Notes: generated by a model from the letters alone, not told the origin. 34,820 nucleotides of DNA from a bacterium (GCA_002686365.1 NZBZ01000004.1:162752-197571), one strand, 5' to 3'; positions 1 through 7,823 are shown, counted from the first letter of the stretch. A program made the numbers and translations.

Positions 1-1
1 T

Positions 2-478
2 AAGGATGCCAGACTTCGTTATTCAAAAGAGAGCTTGGAGGATATTGTATTAGATAAGGAGGTTCGCCTTGCCTTAGATGACCCCGATGAGATAGCGTTG
101 CGCGCATCTAACGGGGCAGGGGATGAGGAGAGTTTTGATGAGGAGGGGAACATTCTTGTGTATGTGTATCAGGATGAGTTATTTGTAAATGAAGAGATGA
201 TAAAGAATGGATATGCGTATCGAAATGCTTCCTCAACGCATGGATTTTCAGGGGAATTTGAAGAGATTGAGAAGGAGGCAAGAGAATCTTTGCTTGGTCT
301 TTGGGACAAAGAGTTTTGTGAGTGGAGTGAGAGGAATTTTATTGCAATGCTTTTTTCTCAAATTTCCAGCTTTGGAGGCTTATCAAGAGGTGTTAAGTTT
401 CTTTTTGTAGTAATTGCTATTTTGGGTATATATATTCTTGGACGGCTTATTCGGCGAGTGCAGAGCCGAGCTGAATAA
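2..478 (+). CDS. SNase-like (thermonuclease fold) protein with C-terminal membrane anchor, 5' truncated
   Basis: The reading frame is open from the left edge, so the start lies outside the window; a TTG at 35 is only an internal codon. The visible part reads YSKESLEDIVLDKEVRL, then a DEEGNILVYVY strand, then FVNEEMIKNGYAYRN and FEEIEKEARESLLGLWD. This is the typical order of the C-terminal half of the staphylococcal nuclease family (OB fold). The position usually occupied by the catalytic arginine in D-x-Y-G-R is asparagine here (EEGN), so activity is doubtful. Residues near the C-terminus (FLFVVIAILGIYILGRL) form one transmembrane helix followed by basic residues, suggesting a tail-anchored or membrane-tethered protein. 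Family assignment is fairly sure; the catalytic state is an inference. Confidence 0.75.
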   Translation, partial: KDARLRYSKESLEDIVLDKEVRLALDDPDEIALRASNGAGDEESFDEEGNILVYVYQDELFVNEEMIKNGYAYRNASSTHGFSGEFEEIEKEARESLLGLWDKEFCEWSERNFIAMLFSQISSFGGLSRGVKFLFVVIAILGIYILGRLIRRVQSRAE

Positions 479-480
479 AA

Positions 481-510
481 ACTGCCCCGCTTGACGGGGC
501 AGTTTTTATT
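481..510 (+). terminator. Intrinsic terminator after the SNase-like gene, probably bidirectional
   Basis: A nine-base stem, ACTGCCCCG and CGGGGCAGT, with a short loop is followed by TTTTT. The reverse strand also carries a run of T after the same stem, so it can serve the convergent DoxX gene as well. Confidence 0.85.
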
Positions 511-521
511 TTGAATATTTA

Positions 522-905
522 TTAAGGGAGCATGCTGTATGATCCTGCTCCGAAAGTTAGAATAACGAGCGCTAGGGCAAGGAGGAGCAGGTCGTATGAG
601 TAGTCAGTAAATGGTTTTTTAGCTTTCCTTGCTTTCCAGATTGCGTTTATAAACATTTCAATTGCAATAAGTAGCGCTACAGGACCTGAAAATATTCCAA
701 GGATTATTGCAATTCCTCCGAAGAATTCTATTATTCCAGTGAGTGTTTTCCATACAATACTTGACTCTGATTCTATGTTTTTAGAACCGATGGTATTTTT
801 TCGAAGATTTTTTATCTTTGGATAGCCGTGATAGATTACCACGACTCCTATGATGATTCGAACGAGAAAGAGAATCTCATTCGGATAGATTTCTAAAGGA
901 GTCAT
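522..905 (-). CDS. DoxX family membrane protein
   Basis: A 127-residue protein with four predicted membrane segments in the DoxX arrangement. The N-terminal segment ILFLVRIIIGVVVIYHGYPKI carries the usual R and H-G-x-x-K-I pattern. It is followed by WKTLTGIIEFFGGIAIILGIFSG, a third hydrophobic stretch, and the terminal DLLLLALALVILTFGAG. DoxX relatives are small integral membrane proteins, some linked to quinone or redox chemistry; the function here is not known. The gene converges with the SNase-like gene at a shared terminator. A TATAAT -10 box (912-917, reverse strand) lies six bases before the ATG with no ribosome-binding site, so the mRNA is probably leaderless. Confidence 0.85.
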   Translation of the reverse strand: MTPLEIYPNEILFLVRIIIGVVVIYHGYPKIKNLRKNTIGSKNIESESSIVWKTLTGIIEFFGGIAIILGIFSGPVALLIAIEMFINAIWKARKAKKPFTDYSYDLLLLALALVILTFGAGSYSMLP

Positions 906-955
906 ATGTGTATTATAGCATTTTACGCTCTGATTTCGTTTCTAATGTGTAAAAC

Positions 956-1873
956 TCAACGCACCCTTTTTATTATTTTGCTGAAAGGGAAGAGGAGGAG
1001 TGACCATGGGAGTACTGCGAGGATGACTGGTATGATGATGTTTGGTTCGTTAAAGAACTTATCCGCGAGGTAGATTGCGAGAGTGAAGTTCATATATGTT
1101 AGACAGACTGTGACAGTGATGCGGTCTTTTTTGTTTCTCCAGAAGATTGTGAAGTAGCCAATAAAATGCAGGAGTATGAAAAAAATGAAGAGGGCTGCAA
1201 TGTATAGTATAGATTTTTCTCCTGATATCGCTTCAAAGATTGCGTCTTTTTGTTTTGCAACAATGCCTGCGATAAGAAGGGCAAGGAGAATAATGGAGAT
1301 TGGCTTGATTGCTGGAGTCCAGTGTTTTACTGATTTGTTCCACATGTGCTTTATGATTTCTGCGAGGATGAATGGAATAAATATTACTTTCATAAGAGCA
1401 AGGGACATATCGAGAAAGCTTACAGCGATTTCTGTTCCTGCTGTTAATTGTAGAACAAGGGGGATTGTAAATGGCGCAAGCAGGGAGGTGGAGATTGTAA
1501 GAATGAGGGCTAGTCCCTGTCCTCCGCCGCTAATTTCTGAAAGCAATGGGTCAGTCATGCCGGATGGCATTGCAGCTAGAAGCAAGAGGGCGAGTGCCAG
1601 CTCTGGGATAATAAGTAGTGTTATAACATACGTTGCTACTGGGAAGAGGATTAGCATAAAGATGTTTACTACAAGGAGCATCTTTATGGCTTTTAGATAT
1701 TTTACTGCTTCTCGTAAGTTTATTTTGAGGGCACCGAGAAAGAAGATGGCGCCAAGAAGCAGTGTGCTTATACTGCCCAGTTCTTTTATGCCTGGAATAA
1801 TGAGTCCTGCTGCAAGTGTTACAAGGATGATTGCAAAGTAGGAGTTTGAGAGAGTCTTTAGAATCTGTTTCAT
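956..1873 (-). CDS. Bile acid:sodium symporter (BASS/SBF) family transporter
   Basis: A 305-residue polytopic protein with about nine or ten hydrophobic helices. The conserved stretch AMPSGMTDPLLSEISGGGQ followed by LALILTISTSLLAPFTIPL resembles the sodium-binding crossover region of the BASS family. The second half, KVIFIPFILAEIIK onward, matches the repeated pattern of the fold. The substrate cannot be told from sequence; relatives carry organic anions or small acids with sodium. The ATG at 1873 is chosen because a TATAAT box (1881-1886, reverse strand) sits seven bases upstream, giving a likely leaderless message. It is read in the same direction as the DoxX gene with 50 bases between, but that gene has its own -10 box. 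Confidence 0.8.
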   Translation of the reverse strand: MKQILKTLSNSYFAIILVTLAAGLIIPGIKELGSISTLLLGAIFFLGALKINLREAVKYLKAIKMLLVVNIFMLILFPVATYVITLLIIPELALALLLLAAMPSGMTDPLLSEISGGGQGLALILTISTSLLAPFTIPLVLQLTAGTEIAVSFLDMSLALMKVIFIPFILAEIIKHMWNKSVKHWTPAIKPISIILLALLIAGIVAKQKDAIFEAISGEKSILYIAALFIFFILLHFIGYFTIFWRNKKDRITVTVCLTYMNFTLAIYLADKFFNEPNIIIPVILAVLPWSLLLFPFSKIIKRVR

Positions 1874-2012
1874 GGAGATTATTATATATGATATATGTTT
1901 TGCGGGGATTTGCTATGTTTCTTGACTTGGATGTTTCTTCTGTGTTTCAGTTGTATTAGTTCAGAGGGTCGTTTCATACGCGGCTTAGTCACACGCGGAG
2001 GTCTATCAGATC

Positions 2013-3331
2013 ATGGACATTGTTCCTGCCTCGTCGTGGCTCTTTGATGAGGAACAGATGGCGTTGGTTCAGAGGTTTCTCGAGTGGGGCTTGATCGAGT
2101 GCGATAACGGACGAGGCCTTACTCTTAAGGGGGGAGGCACGACCGACATCTATCTCAAGGAGCGGGATGCTAGGAATCATTCTGAGGCAACTGCTCTTTT
2201 CGCTAAGCTGTACGCCAGACCGCTCAATCTTCTTGGGGTGGATCGATTCGTCGAAGTTCCCGCTGCGGTTTCGGGCATTGCTGGGGCATTGTCTGTGGTG
2301 TCCGGCATTCCCTACCTTACGATTCGAGAGGTTCCTAAGGAGGGTAGGGTTGGCAACAGGGATATCATCGGCAATCCTCGATGGGGCGAGTCAATCGTCA
2401 TCGTCGACGATGTGGTCACTGATGGCGGGTCTAAGGTCATTCCGATTCAGCGATGTGGGCAGCTTGGTCTGCGAACGAAGGCAATAGTCGTTGTTCTGGA
2501 TCGTCAGCAGGGCTGGCAACAGAACTTCGCTCGCCTTGGCATCACAGTTCCGGTCTGGGCCGGTATGACTCTGCACGATATGCGTCGTTGTCTCATCCAG
2601 ATGGGCGCGATGCAGCGATGTGACCCAGAGGTTGAGGCAAAGAATCCTCTCATCGTTGCCTTGGATGGCAAGAGCTGGGAGGAGATTCTTCCTATCATTG
2701 ATGTTCTCCGGACGACTGGGTGCATCCTGAAGGTGAATGATCTTCTCTTGAATAAGGGGATTGAGTGGCTTTTGCCGAACCTTTCGGTCTACGGAAGAGT
2801 CATGGCAGATCTGAAGGCTCATGACATTCCGGAGACGGTTCGGAACATCTGCAAGCATCTTCGTGCTTGTCCGCCGTGGGCTGTGACGGTTCACGCAACA
2901 GGCGGCGGAGAGATGGTCAAGGCCGCAGTCGAGATTCTCGAGGGTCTTCCAACGAAGATCCTTGCTGTTACGGTTCTCACCTCTATCAAGCGGGGGACTT
3001 GCGAGGAAATCTACACGCGTCGTCCTCTTGCGCAGGTGAAGGTTCTGGCCGAGGTCGCCTGGAAAGCAGGTGCGCGTGGATTCGTCTGCTCACCCAAGGA
3101 AGTTGGAGTACTCCGCAAGCTTTATCCTGAAGCAGAGCCGTTGTTCCCGGAGTTCGTTCTCCGGGCGAGGATACTCATGATCAGGCGCGCACTGGTACTC
3201 CTGCGTACGTAATGGAGGAGGCTGAAAATCGTCTCTTCCATCTCGTCATGGGGCGGCAGATCATGAAAGCAGAGGATCCGGTTGCTGAGGCGTATCGGAT
3301 TCTCAGAAAGGAGCTTAGGATCGCGGCCTGA
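2013..3331 (+). pseudogene. Bifunctional orotate phosphoribosyltransferase / OMP decarboxylase, with a frameshift near 3141-3147
   Basis: The first frame (2013-3212) encodes PyrE then PyrF. The PyrE part has TLKGGGTTDIYLKERDARN near residues 37-55 and the PRPP loop IVIVDDVVTDGGS at 128-140. The PyrF part starts near residue 211 (NPLIVALDGK) with catalytic ADLKAHDIPETV near 265-276. The frame then ends in an unrelated tail. In the next frame from 3146 the missing C-terminus is intact to the TGA at 3329-3331: PGVRSPGEDTHDQARTGTP, then LFHLVMGRQIMKAEDP. This matches the usual PGIR...GDDQ...P and VGRPI segments of OMP decarboxylase. One base lost in TTGTTCCC explains it. It would make UMP from orotate. 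A GGAGG lies 11 bases before the ATG. C/G-ending codons differ from the neighbours. It could be a real mutation, programmed shift or base-call error. Confidence 0.88.
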
Positions 3332-3363
3332 ACATTACGCACATTCACATACGATTTCGATTG

Positions 3364-3400
3364 GCACAGCTAAGAAAGGAAGTATTAGCTGTGCTTTTTT
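3364..3400 (+). terminator. Intrinsic terminator after the OPRT/OMPDC gene
   Basis: The arms GCACAGCTAA and TTAGCTGTGC (ten base pairs) enclose an 11-base loop and are followed by TTTTTT. It lies 33 bases after the restored stop of the frameshifted gene, which supports transcription of the whole locus to 3331. Confidence 0.85.
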
Positions 3401-3408
3401 ATTTCTTG

Positions 3409-3433
3409 CCCCGTTAGAAAGGACGGGGTTTTT
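3409..3433 (+). terminator. Second hairpin with T run; carries the CCCCGTTAGA motif
   Basis: The arms CCCCGT and ACGGGG enclose TTAGAAAGG and are followed by TTTTT. It directly follows another terminator. The 5' arm CCCCGTTAGA reappears in three more places up to 4007, so this may belong to a repeat family and not be a simple terminator. Confidence 0.55.
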
Positions 3434-3499
3434 ATGTTGTTTCTTCTGTAGGGAAGTAAATTCTTTATTTATATTTTATCCTAGTTATTATACGGCTTT

Positions 3500-3781
3500 C
3501 TAACGGGGCTTGCTCCATCTCCAGCTAGGTTTTTCTCCGGTTTTGAGCGCAATTATTATGAGCAGGGCAGTAAGGAGCCCTACTGGTATAAGAATGTTTT
3601 GTGATTCTGCGTTTGGATTATTTCCTTCTCTTATTCCTATGAATAATAGTGCAGCCATGTAGATTATCGTGACAAGCCAGCCTTCTTTTGAAACAGGTGT
3701 CCATCCCCACCCAAAGCTTCGTGCTTTGAACCAGAGTTTTTTCTCTGCTTTCGCAGACGGGTCGGTCTTTTTGTCTTCCAT
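3500..3781 (-). CDS. Small two-helix membrane protein, unknown function
   Basis: A 93-residue protein with a charged N-terminus, then LWFKARSFGWGWTPVSKEGW, which looks like the conserved signature of a small uncharacterised bacterial membrane protein family (W-F-x-A-x-x-x-G-W-G-W-x-P). Two hydrophobic helices follow (LVTIIYMAALLFIGI and NILIPVGLLTALLIIIALK), then a short cytoplasmic tail WRWSKPR. No enzymatic motif is visible. A TATAAT box (3789-3794, reverse strand) lies seven bases before the ATG, so a leaderless message is likely. Its stop codon lies inside a copy of the CCCCGTTAGA repeat. Confidence 0.75.
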   Translation of the reverse strand: MEDKKTDPSAKAEKKLWFKARSFGWGWTPVSKEGWLVTIIYMAALLFIGIREGNNPNAESQNILIPVGLLTALLIIIALKTGEKPSWRWSKPR

Positions 3782-3855
3782 GAGGGTTATTATACGATTT
3801 CTCTTTGTTAATGAGTAGTATTCTAGTTTTGAAGAGGGATTTGTAGAGTAGGATT

Positions 3856-3893
3856 TCTCACTGCCCCCATTCGCGCGAATGGGGGCAGTGAGA
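3856..3893. repeat. 38-bp perfect palindrome
   Basis: Arms of 19 bases, starting TCTCACTGCCCCC and closing GGGGGCAGTGAGA around a CGCG centre, are fully complementary. There is no T run on either side, so it is not a standard terminator. A partial direct copy (GAATGGGGCAGTAGGGG) begins at 3901. It lies between two divergent small membrane-protein genes. Confidence 0.8.
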
Positions 3894-3941
3894 TTTGTGG
3901 GAATGGGGCAGTAGGGGCGTGATAATAATTTTTTTGGCTTG

Positions 3942-4008
3942 ACCCCGTTAGAGATCTGAAGTCAATGTCTTCGGCAAATGCTTCTCAGTGTTTTATCTCT
4001 AACGGGGT
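3942..4008. repeat. Inverted repeat with 14-bp arms enclosing a start codon
   Basis: ACCCCGTTAGAGAT (about 3943-3956) and ATCTCTAACGGGGT (about 3995-4008) are complementary. The ATG at 3978 of the next gene lies in the loop. In RNA this could form a hairpin covering the start region, or it may be an inserted repeat pair. Confidence 0.65.
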
Positions 4009-4229
4009 TGACGTTTTGGTTGATACTGTTTTATGGTGTTTTTGGAGGGATTCAAAGGAGTCCTCTTCACAACAGGAAGGAACGAGTCGTGTGGTTTCTT
4101 GTCGCTATTCTTGTGGGCGGGATCGTTGCGATGATCTCTCTGAATCGGAAACATACTGTGCTTGCATGGATTCTGTTCTTGTGCGGTGCTTCACCGCTCA
4201 TTGGCAAGATTCTGGGACAGCACTTTTAA
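3978..4229 (+). CDS. Small membrane protein, unknown function
   Basis: An 83-residue protein with three hydrophobic stretches: LTGLTFWLILFYGVFGGI, VVWFLVAILVGGIVAMISL and LAWILFLCGASPLIGKIL. Basic residues between the first two (HNRKERV) suggest a cytoplasmic loop. No known family is recognised. The ATG at 3978 is preferred because this frame gives a membrane-protein composition and ends just before a good terminator, while a competing frame starting at 3965 gives a Cys- and Ser-rich product with no domain. The start region lies inside an inverted repeat. Moderately sure. Confidence 0.55.
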   Translation: MLLSVLSLTGLTFWLILFYGVFGGIQRSPLHNRKERVVWFLVAILVGGIVAMISLNRKHTVLAWILFLCGASPLIGKILGQHF

Positions 4230-4251
4230 CTGCCTTCTTTGGGAGGGTCGT

Positions 4252-4279
4252 ATGCTGGGTTTTTACCCGGCATTTTTTT
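4252..4279 (+). terminator. Intrinsic terminator
   Basis: ATGCTGGGT and ACCCGGCAT (one G-U pair) around a TTTT loop are followed by seven T. It ends transcription of the small membrane gene just before the convergent Gmad2 gene. Confidence 0.8.
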
Positions 4280-4289
4280 ATGCAGTTCC

Positions 4290-4967
4290 TTATTCAAAAA
4301 AGACAGGGATTTCTAATGCATTATCAAGCTCTCTGAAGTCAGATGGATTATTTTTTTGTAGGATGAGCGTTCCGCGCTTCATAAAGTCGGGATCTCCTCC
4401 TTTGTATGGGGATTCAAATTCTAGGATACTTTTAAATGGCACAAAGTCTGTGGTCATCCATTCACCATTGGCATTTGCGAAGTGTTCAGCGACAATCTTT
4501 CCATCCCAGTCAGTCAAAATTACAGGAAAGTCAGCTTCAAAAAACCATGTGCCTTTTGCTTCGCCTTTAATAGTAAGGGGGCTTGTGATTACTGATTCTG
4601 GGAGAGGTTTGGTTGTTTTGATAAGATCGGGCAGTTCTGCTGCTGTTTGAGCTGGTTTTTTATATACAAGAATCATGAAGATTATTCCTGTGATTATTAC
4701 CATGAATATAATAGTTGAGAATACGAGCTTGATTGCTTCTTTTTTTGTTCCATTAAGGCACCAGAGTGTGGGCTTTGCAAAGATTATGATACCCATAATT
4801 GCAACAGACAGGACAAAGGTGAGGAGGAATGCAACTGCGGAGAGTGTTCCTTCCATTCTGCCAAAGAGTTCTTCGCCTCTTGAGATAATAGAGGCAGCAA
4901 GTGCTATATATGCAGTTGCGAGTATGGCTTGGACAAGACCGTATTTTATAATTTTTGAGTTTGTCAT
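4290..4967 (-). CDS. Membrane protein with C-terminal Gmad2-like immunoglobulin fold domain
   Basis: A 225-residue protein. The N-terminal half has three hydrophobic helices (about residues 9-30, 43-63 and 80-102). The C-terminal half, from PLPESVITSPLTIKGEAKG onward through GTWFFEADFPVILTDWDGK, then AHFANANGEWMT-like and RGTLILQKNNPSD segments, is characteristic of the Gmad2 domain. That domain is known from spore germination proteins but is widespread as an extracellular module. This suggests an exported sensory or adhesive domain held at the membrane. A TATAGT box (4977-4982, reverse strand) lies nine bases before the ATG with no ribosome-binding site. The function beyond domain assignment is unknown. 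Confidence 0.8.
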   Translation of the reverse strand: MTNSKIIKYGLVQAILATAYIALAASIISRGEELFGRMEGTLSAVAFLLTFVLSVAIMGIIIFAKPTLWCLNGTKKEAIKLVFSTIIFMVIITGIIFMILVYKKPAQTAAELPDLIKTTKPLPESVITSPLTIKGEAKGTWFFEADFPVILTDWDGKIVAEHFANANGEWMTTDFVPFKSILEFESPYKGGDPDFMKRGTLILQKNNPSDFRELDNALEIPVFFE

Positions 4968-5004
4968 GATGTTTTTACTATACGCTTTGTTTGTTTAAAT
5001 TTAA

Positions 5005-5035
5005 ACACCCCCCGTTTTAGCGGGGAGTGTTTTAA
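5005..5035. terminator. Bidirectional intrinsic terminator region
   Basis: ACACCCCCCG and CGGGGAGTGT pair around TTTTAG, with T-rich flanks in both directions (TTTTAAG on the plus strand, TTTAAATTT on the minus strand). The minus-strand Cys-rich gene ends at 5053 and reads into it. Confidence 0.75.
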
Positions 5036-5052
5036 GTATATTAAGGTTTGTT

Positions 5053-6240
5053 TTAGAGTTCTGGGTCAAGTTCTCGTAGCTTCTCGCCGATTTCTTCTTT
5101 TGTGCAGCTTGCTTTTTCTGCACATTCTTCTGCGTGGGGGGTTGAAATTTTAAAACATTCGTCTACACATGCCGGATCTGTTTCTGCGCATGTGGCATTT
5201 GCTTCAGTTCCTGGCGGGCATACAGAAGGAAGGAATGGGCAGGATTCTATGCATCCAACAAGATCGAATTCATCTCTGCATGCAACAAATTCTTCAAAGT
5301 TGCATGCTTTGGGCGTTGGAGGCGGAGGAGGCGGCGTTGGTTCTGGCTCTGGAGTCGGTTCTGGCAAGGGTTCGCTTGGCTCTTCTGCCTCATCTACTGG
5401 CCCACCTTCTATTATATCTTCAGCTGGACATGACCAGCCAAAGCAGGCAATAGAGCACCATACTTCATAGCTTTCTGTAATTTCGTCATCTACTTTCTTT
5501 CCTTTTTGTGCGTCAAGAGATTGTGATTTTATATATAACGGGTAGTAGTCTCCTGCGCCTGTGCCAAGGCATTCATTGTATGGTCCGAGCACATACTCTT
5601 CAAATTCAAAGTTGTTGTATCTCGCGTTTTCTTCAGATGTCCAGTCGTTTCGAACTACTGCTACGTCAAGGCTCCAGTTGTCATGTTGTGTGATGCAGAA
5701 TCTTTCCATTTTTTCAATTGCGCTTCTGCACTCTCTTAGATACTCTGCGCCCGGTGTTTTGAATGCAATTTCAGAGTCGAGTCTTGATATGAGCCCGAGT
5801 ATGCTGAAGTGTTGGATTTTTCCCTCTAGCGTGGCAGTCTTCGTTTCAAAGTTTGGTGTTATTGTTATTTCCTGTATAAGTTCTGGACCTTCATCGCTTA
5901 TGTGATATAGAGCGGGGAAGTCATCTTCTTCCATAGGGATTTCAATGGAGAATTCGACTGGTTTTTTGAGTTCTAGTCCATCTGGTTCAAGGCGATATAC
6001 TTTTTCAGGATTTAGATTTTGTACGCTTTCAGGGAAGTTGTCTGGACTTAGTTCTTCAACTGATACTTCATCCTGCGATATGCTTTTTGGCAGGGCATTT
6101 GCAGGGATTTGAAATGCATAGCTTTCTCCTGTGAAGCTTAGTTCTTCTTGTTTTGATTTGTCTCCGGAGAATATGAAAAAGACAAGTATGCCTAGAGCAA
6201 TGACAGCGATTATGGGAATAATGTAGATCCCTTTATTCAT
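5053..6240 (-). CDS. Membrane-anchored exported protein with ZU5-like domain, proline linker and Cys-rich C-terminus
   Basis: A 395-residue protein. Residues 4-24 (GIYIIPIIAVIALGILVFFIF) form an N-terminal membrane anchor. Residues about 37-155 (FQIPANALPKSIS, YRLEPDGLELKKPVEFSIEIP, GKIQHFSILGL) resemble a ZU5-type beta domain, in which an alpha-beta strand pattern ends in HFS. A middle domain with paired cysteines follows (CRSAIEKMERFC, then CSIACFGWSC). A proline/glutamate linker (PEPTPEPEPTPPPPPPTP) leads to a C-terminal region with a dozen cysteines, probably disulfide-bonded outside the cell. This suggests a cell-surface protein; its partner is unknown. No clear Shine-Dalgarno is seen. 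Domain naming is by pattern only. Confidence 0.7.
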   Translation of the reverse strand: MNKGIYIIPIIAVIALGILVFFIFSGDKSKQEELSFTGESYAFQIPANALPKSISQDEVSVEELSPDNFPESVQNLNPEKVYRLEPDGLELKKPVEFSIEIPMEEDDFPALYHISDEGPELIQEITITPNFETKTATLEGKIQHFSILGLISRLDSEIAFKTPGAEYLRECRSAIEKMERFCITQHDNWSLDVAVVRNDWTSEENARYNNFEFEEYVLGPYNECLGTGAGDYYPLYIKSQSLDAQKGKKVDDEITESYEVWCSIACFGWSCPAEDIIEGGPVDEAEEPSEPLPEPTPEPEPTPPPPPPTPKACNFEEFVACRDEFDLVGCIESCPFLPSVCPPGTEANATCAETDPACVDECFKISTPHAEECAEKASCTKEEIGEKLRELDPEL

Positions 6241-6286
6241 AAGGAGTACTTTTTATTCTAGCACGCTTGGGTGATTTTTAATGTTT

Positions 6287-6802
6287 TTATGTTAGTTTTT
6301 TGCAGATGACTTTGTCTGCAAAAGCGTGTGCAGGAGATGGGTCGATATCATAGAGGCAGAGTGTGTCAAAAGTTATTTCTGGAAGAGTGAAGTCTTTTAT
6401 CTTTTGCAGGAGCTCGGGCTTTCGGAAAATTGTGAGATGGGGTTTGTAATTTTTTTTGTCCCACTCTGGCCGCTTTGCCACAGATATTGGATTTAGTAGG
6501 GTTGTGATTTTTTCATGCTCTGCGGAGAACTGTTTTTCATTTTTTGCCAAAAGTACGAGTGTGTTTTCTCCCATCTTCTCTACTTTTGAGAATGTTGTTG
6601 TTATTTTTTTCATGGAGAAGCTTTGGATAGCTTTTTTTAATTCAATTTCTGCAATATTAGGACGCATGAAGAAGCTGCGCCGTAGGGTGATATGCGGAGG
6701 GAGTGCGTCAGTAAATTTTTGACCAGTGTATTTGATTCGGAGCTCCTTTACTTCTTTTGCTGCGTTCTTTTCTGGAAGTAGTATGATGGTGTATTTTTTC
6801 AT
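6287..6802 (-). CDS. 2H phosphoesterase family protein (2'-5' RNA ligase-like)
   Basis: A 171-residue soluble protein with the two H-x-T motifs that define the LigT/2H superfamily: PHITL near residues 36-40 and PHLTIFR near 121-127. The spacing and overall length match the family. Members hydrolyse or ligate 2',5'- or cyclic phosphodiester bonds in RNA or nucleotides; the substrate is not predictable. A TATACT box (6810-6815, reverse strand) lies seven bases before the ATG, so a leaderless message is likely. It is monocistronic by spacing. Confidence 0.85.
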   Translation of the reverse strand: MKKYTIILLPEKNAAKEVKELRIKYTGQKFTDALPPHITLRRSFFMRPNIAEIELKKAIQSFSMKKITTTFSKVEKMGENTLVLLAKNEKQFSAEHEKITTLLNPISVAKRPEWDKKNYKPHLTIFRKPELLQKIKDFTLPEITFDTLCLYDIDPSPAHAFADKVICKKLT

Positions 6803-6932
6803 TGGTTTTAGTATATGGTTTTTATTGAAGTGTTTAAGAAGCGGGGGTGGTTGGGGTATTTTTGATTATCTTTCAATAATATGTTATTACATATAGTGGA
6901 TTTTTGAGCTCCTCATTTGCGCCTATGAGGCG

Positions 6933-7721
6933 ATGATCAGAGTCGGGGACCTTCTGCCTAAAGGGAGAAATGACGTGATTTGTAATAGAGTTGCGGTTGT
7001 CGTTAAGGTGGGTGAAGGATATGTGATTGCCATAGACCTTGAAAGGAGCGAGAGTGTCTTTGTGCCTTTTTCTCTCGATAAGGTCTTTGGGTTTCAACCT
7101 GACGATCTCATCCAGTGGCGTGAGGACGAGGACTACTTTCCAAAGCATGGGAAGTCGTCGTTTCGGGCGTCGGCTGCTAGGCTCGCCATTCTGGAACATG
7201 TCAACGGAGCTTCGAGTGATCTTGTTGCTCCGGAATCTGTCCAGAGGTTTCCTGTGCTGGGAGATGTTCTCGAGCGGTGTCTTTTTAAGATGCCGATACG
7301 CCTCGTTGGTCAGTTCGAGGTTATCGAGGGCACGGCTGGTGATCTGAGCAGGGCCTTTACAGAGGTTCCTGTGATTGAGTATGACAGAGGGAATATTGCT
7401 TTGTTCTTTCTTGTCATCTCTAATCCCGAGCGGGATCAGGTGGCTGTTCTGGGGCTGGATTACGACTTCTGGGGCGTGGATGATGCGGGCCATCGCAGCA
7501 AACTTCGTGGAGAGTCTTTGTCAGTCCGTGAGCAGGTTCGTGGATATAGACTCTTCACTTTGCCGAGGAGTCACAATAGGCTTCTTGCGTCGATAGTGAA
7601 GGTGTACATCGGCTACAAGGGGAACGTGCCGTATTGTGAACTGTGTAAGATGCGCGGCGGTACTCCTAACCTCGCGGACCGGGATGCCCAGATAACCGTC
7701 TTCAACTCCTTCGCTCACTAG
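6933..7721 (+). CDS. Soluble protein of unknown function
   Basis: A 262-residue protein with no family I recognise. The frame is chosen over a long opposite-strand frame because the codons are consistent, it ends just before a strong terminator, and the protein has normal alternation of hydrophobic and charged residues (RVAVVVKVGEGYVIAIDLE, PVIEYDRGNIALFFLVISN). A CELCKMRGG motif near the C-terminus could bind a metal but lacks a partner CxxC. A TATAGT box at 6892-6897 is a possible -10. The start region forms a small hairpin (CGCCT...AGGCG) and has no well-spaced Shine-Dalgarno. Codons ending in C or G resemble those of the OPRT/OMPDC gene and differ from the neighbours. Confidence 0.6.
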   Translation: MIRVGDLLPKGRNDVICNRVAVVVKVGEGYVIAIDLERSESVFVPFSLDKVFGFQPDDLIQWREDEDYFPKHGKSSFRASAARLAILEHVNGASSDLVAPESVQRFPVLGDVLERCLFKMPIRLVGQFEVIEGTAGDLSRAFTEVPVIEYDRGNIALFFLVISNPERDQVAVLGLDYDFWGVDDAGHRSKLRGESLSVREQVRGYRLFTLPRSHNRLLASIVKVYIGYKGNVPYCELCKMRGGTPNLADRDAQITVFNSFAH

Positions 7722-7755
7722 GACGTGATCGAGCAGAACATTAGGGGGAATCATT

Positions 7756-7789
7756 AGGACACGCATGCATTGCGTGTCCGTTTTTTATT
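7756..7789 (+). terminator. Intrinsic terminator
   Basis: GGACACGCA and TGCGTGTCC pair around TGCAT and are followed by GTTTTTT. It ends the unknown gene just upstream. Confidence 0.88.
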
Positions 7790-7793
7790 CTAG

Positions 7794-7823
7794 ATGTATC
7801 AGTGTACTAGTACGCTGATACAT
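7794..7823. repeat. 30-bp palindrome, copy 1 of 3, abutting the tRNA-Gln promoter
   Basis: Arms ATGTATCAGTGTACT and AGTACGCTGATACAT are complementary except for one T-G pair. Further copies are at 15562-15591 and 16697-16726. Its last base is the first base of a -35-like TTGAAG. Confidence 0.9.

Noticed and set aside
1176-1841. 221-residue plus-strand frame
   Set aside because: Shadow of the BASS transporter; high Ser/Arg/Ile composition and no motifs.
3965-4336. 123-residue plus-strand frame over the small membrane gene
   Set aside because: It reads through the terminator at 4252-4279 and into the convergent Gmad2 gene, with Cys/Ser-rich composition typical of a shadow frame.
6873-7493. 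206-residue minus-strand frame
   Set aside because: The plus-strand frame has better codon pattern and a terminator right after its stop.
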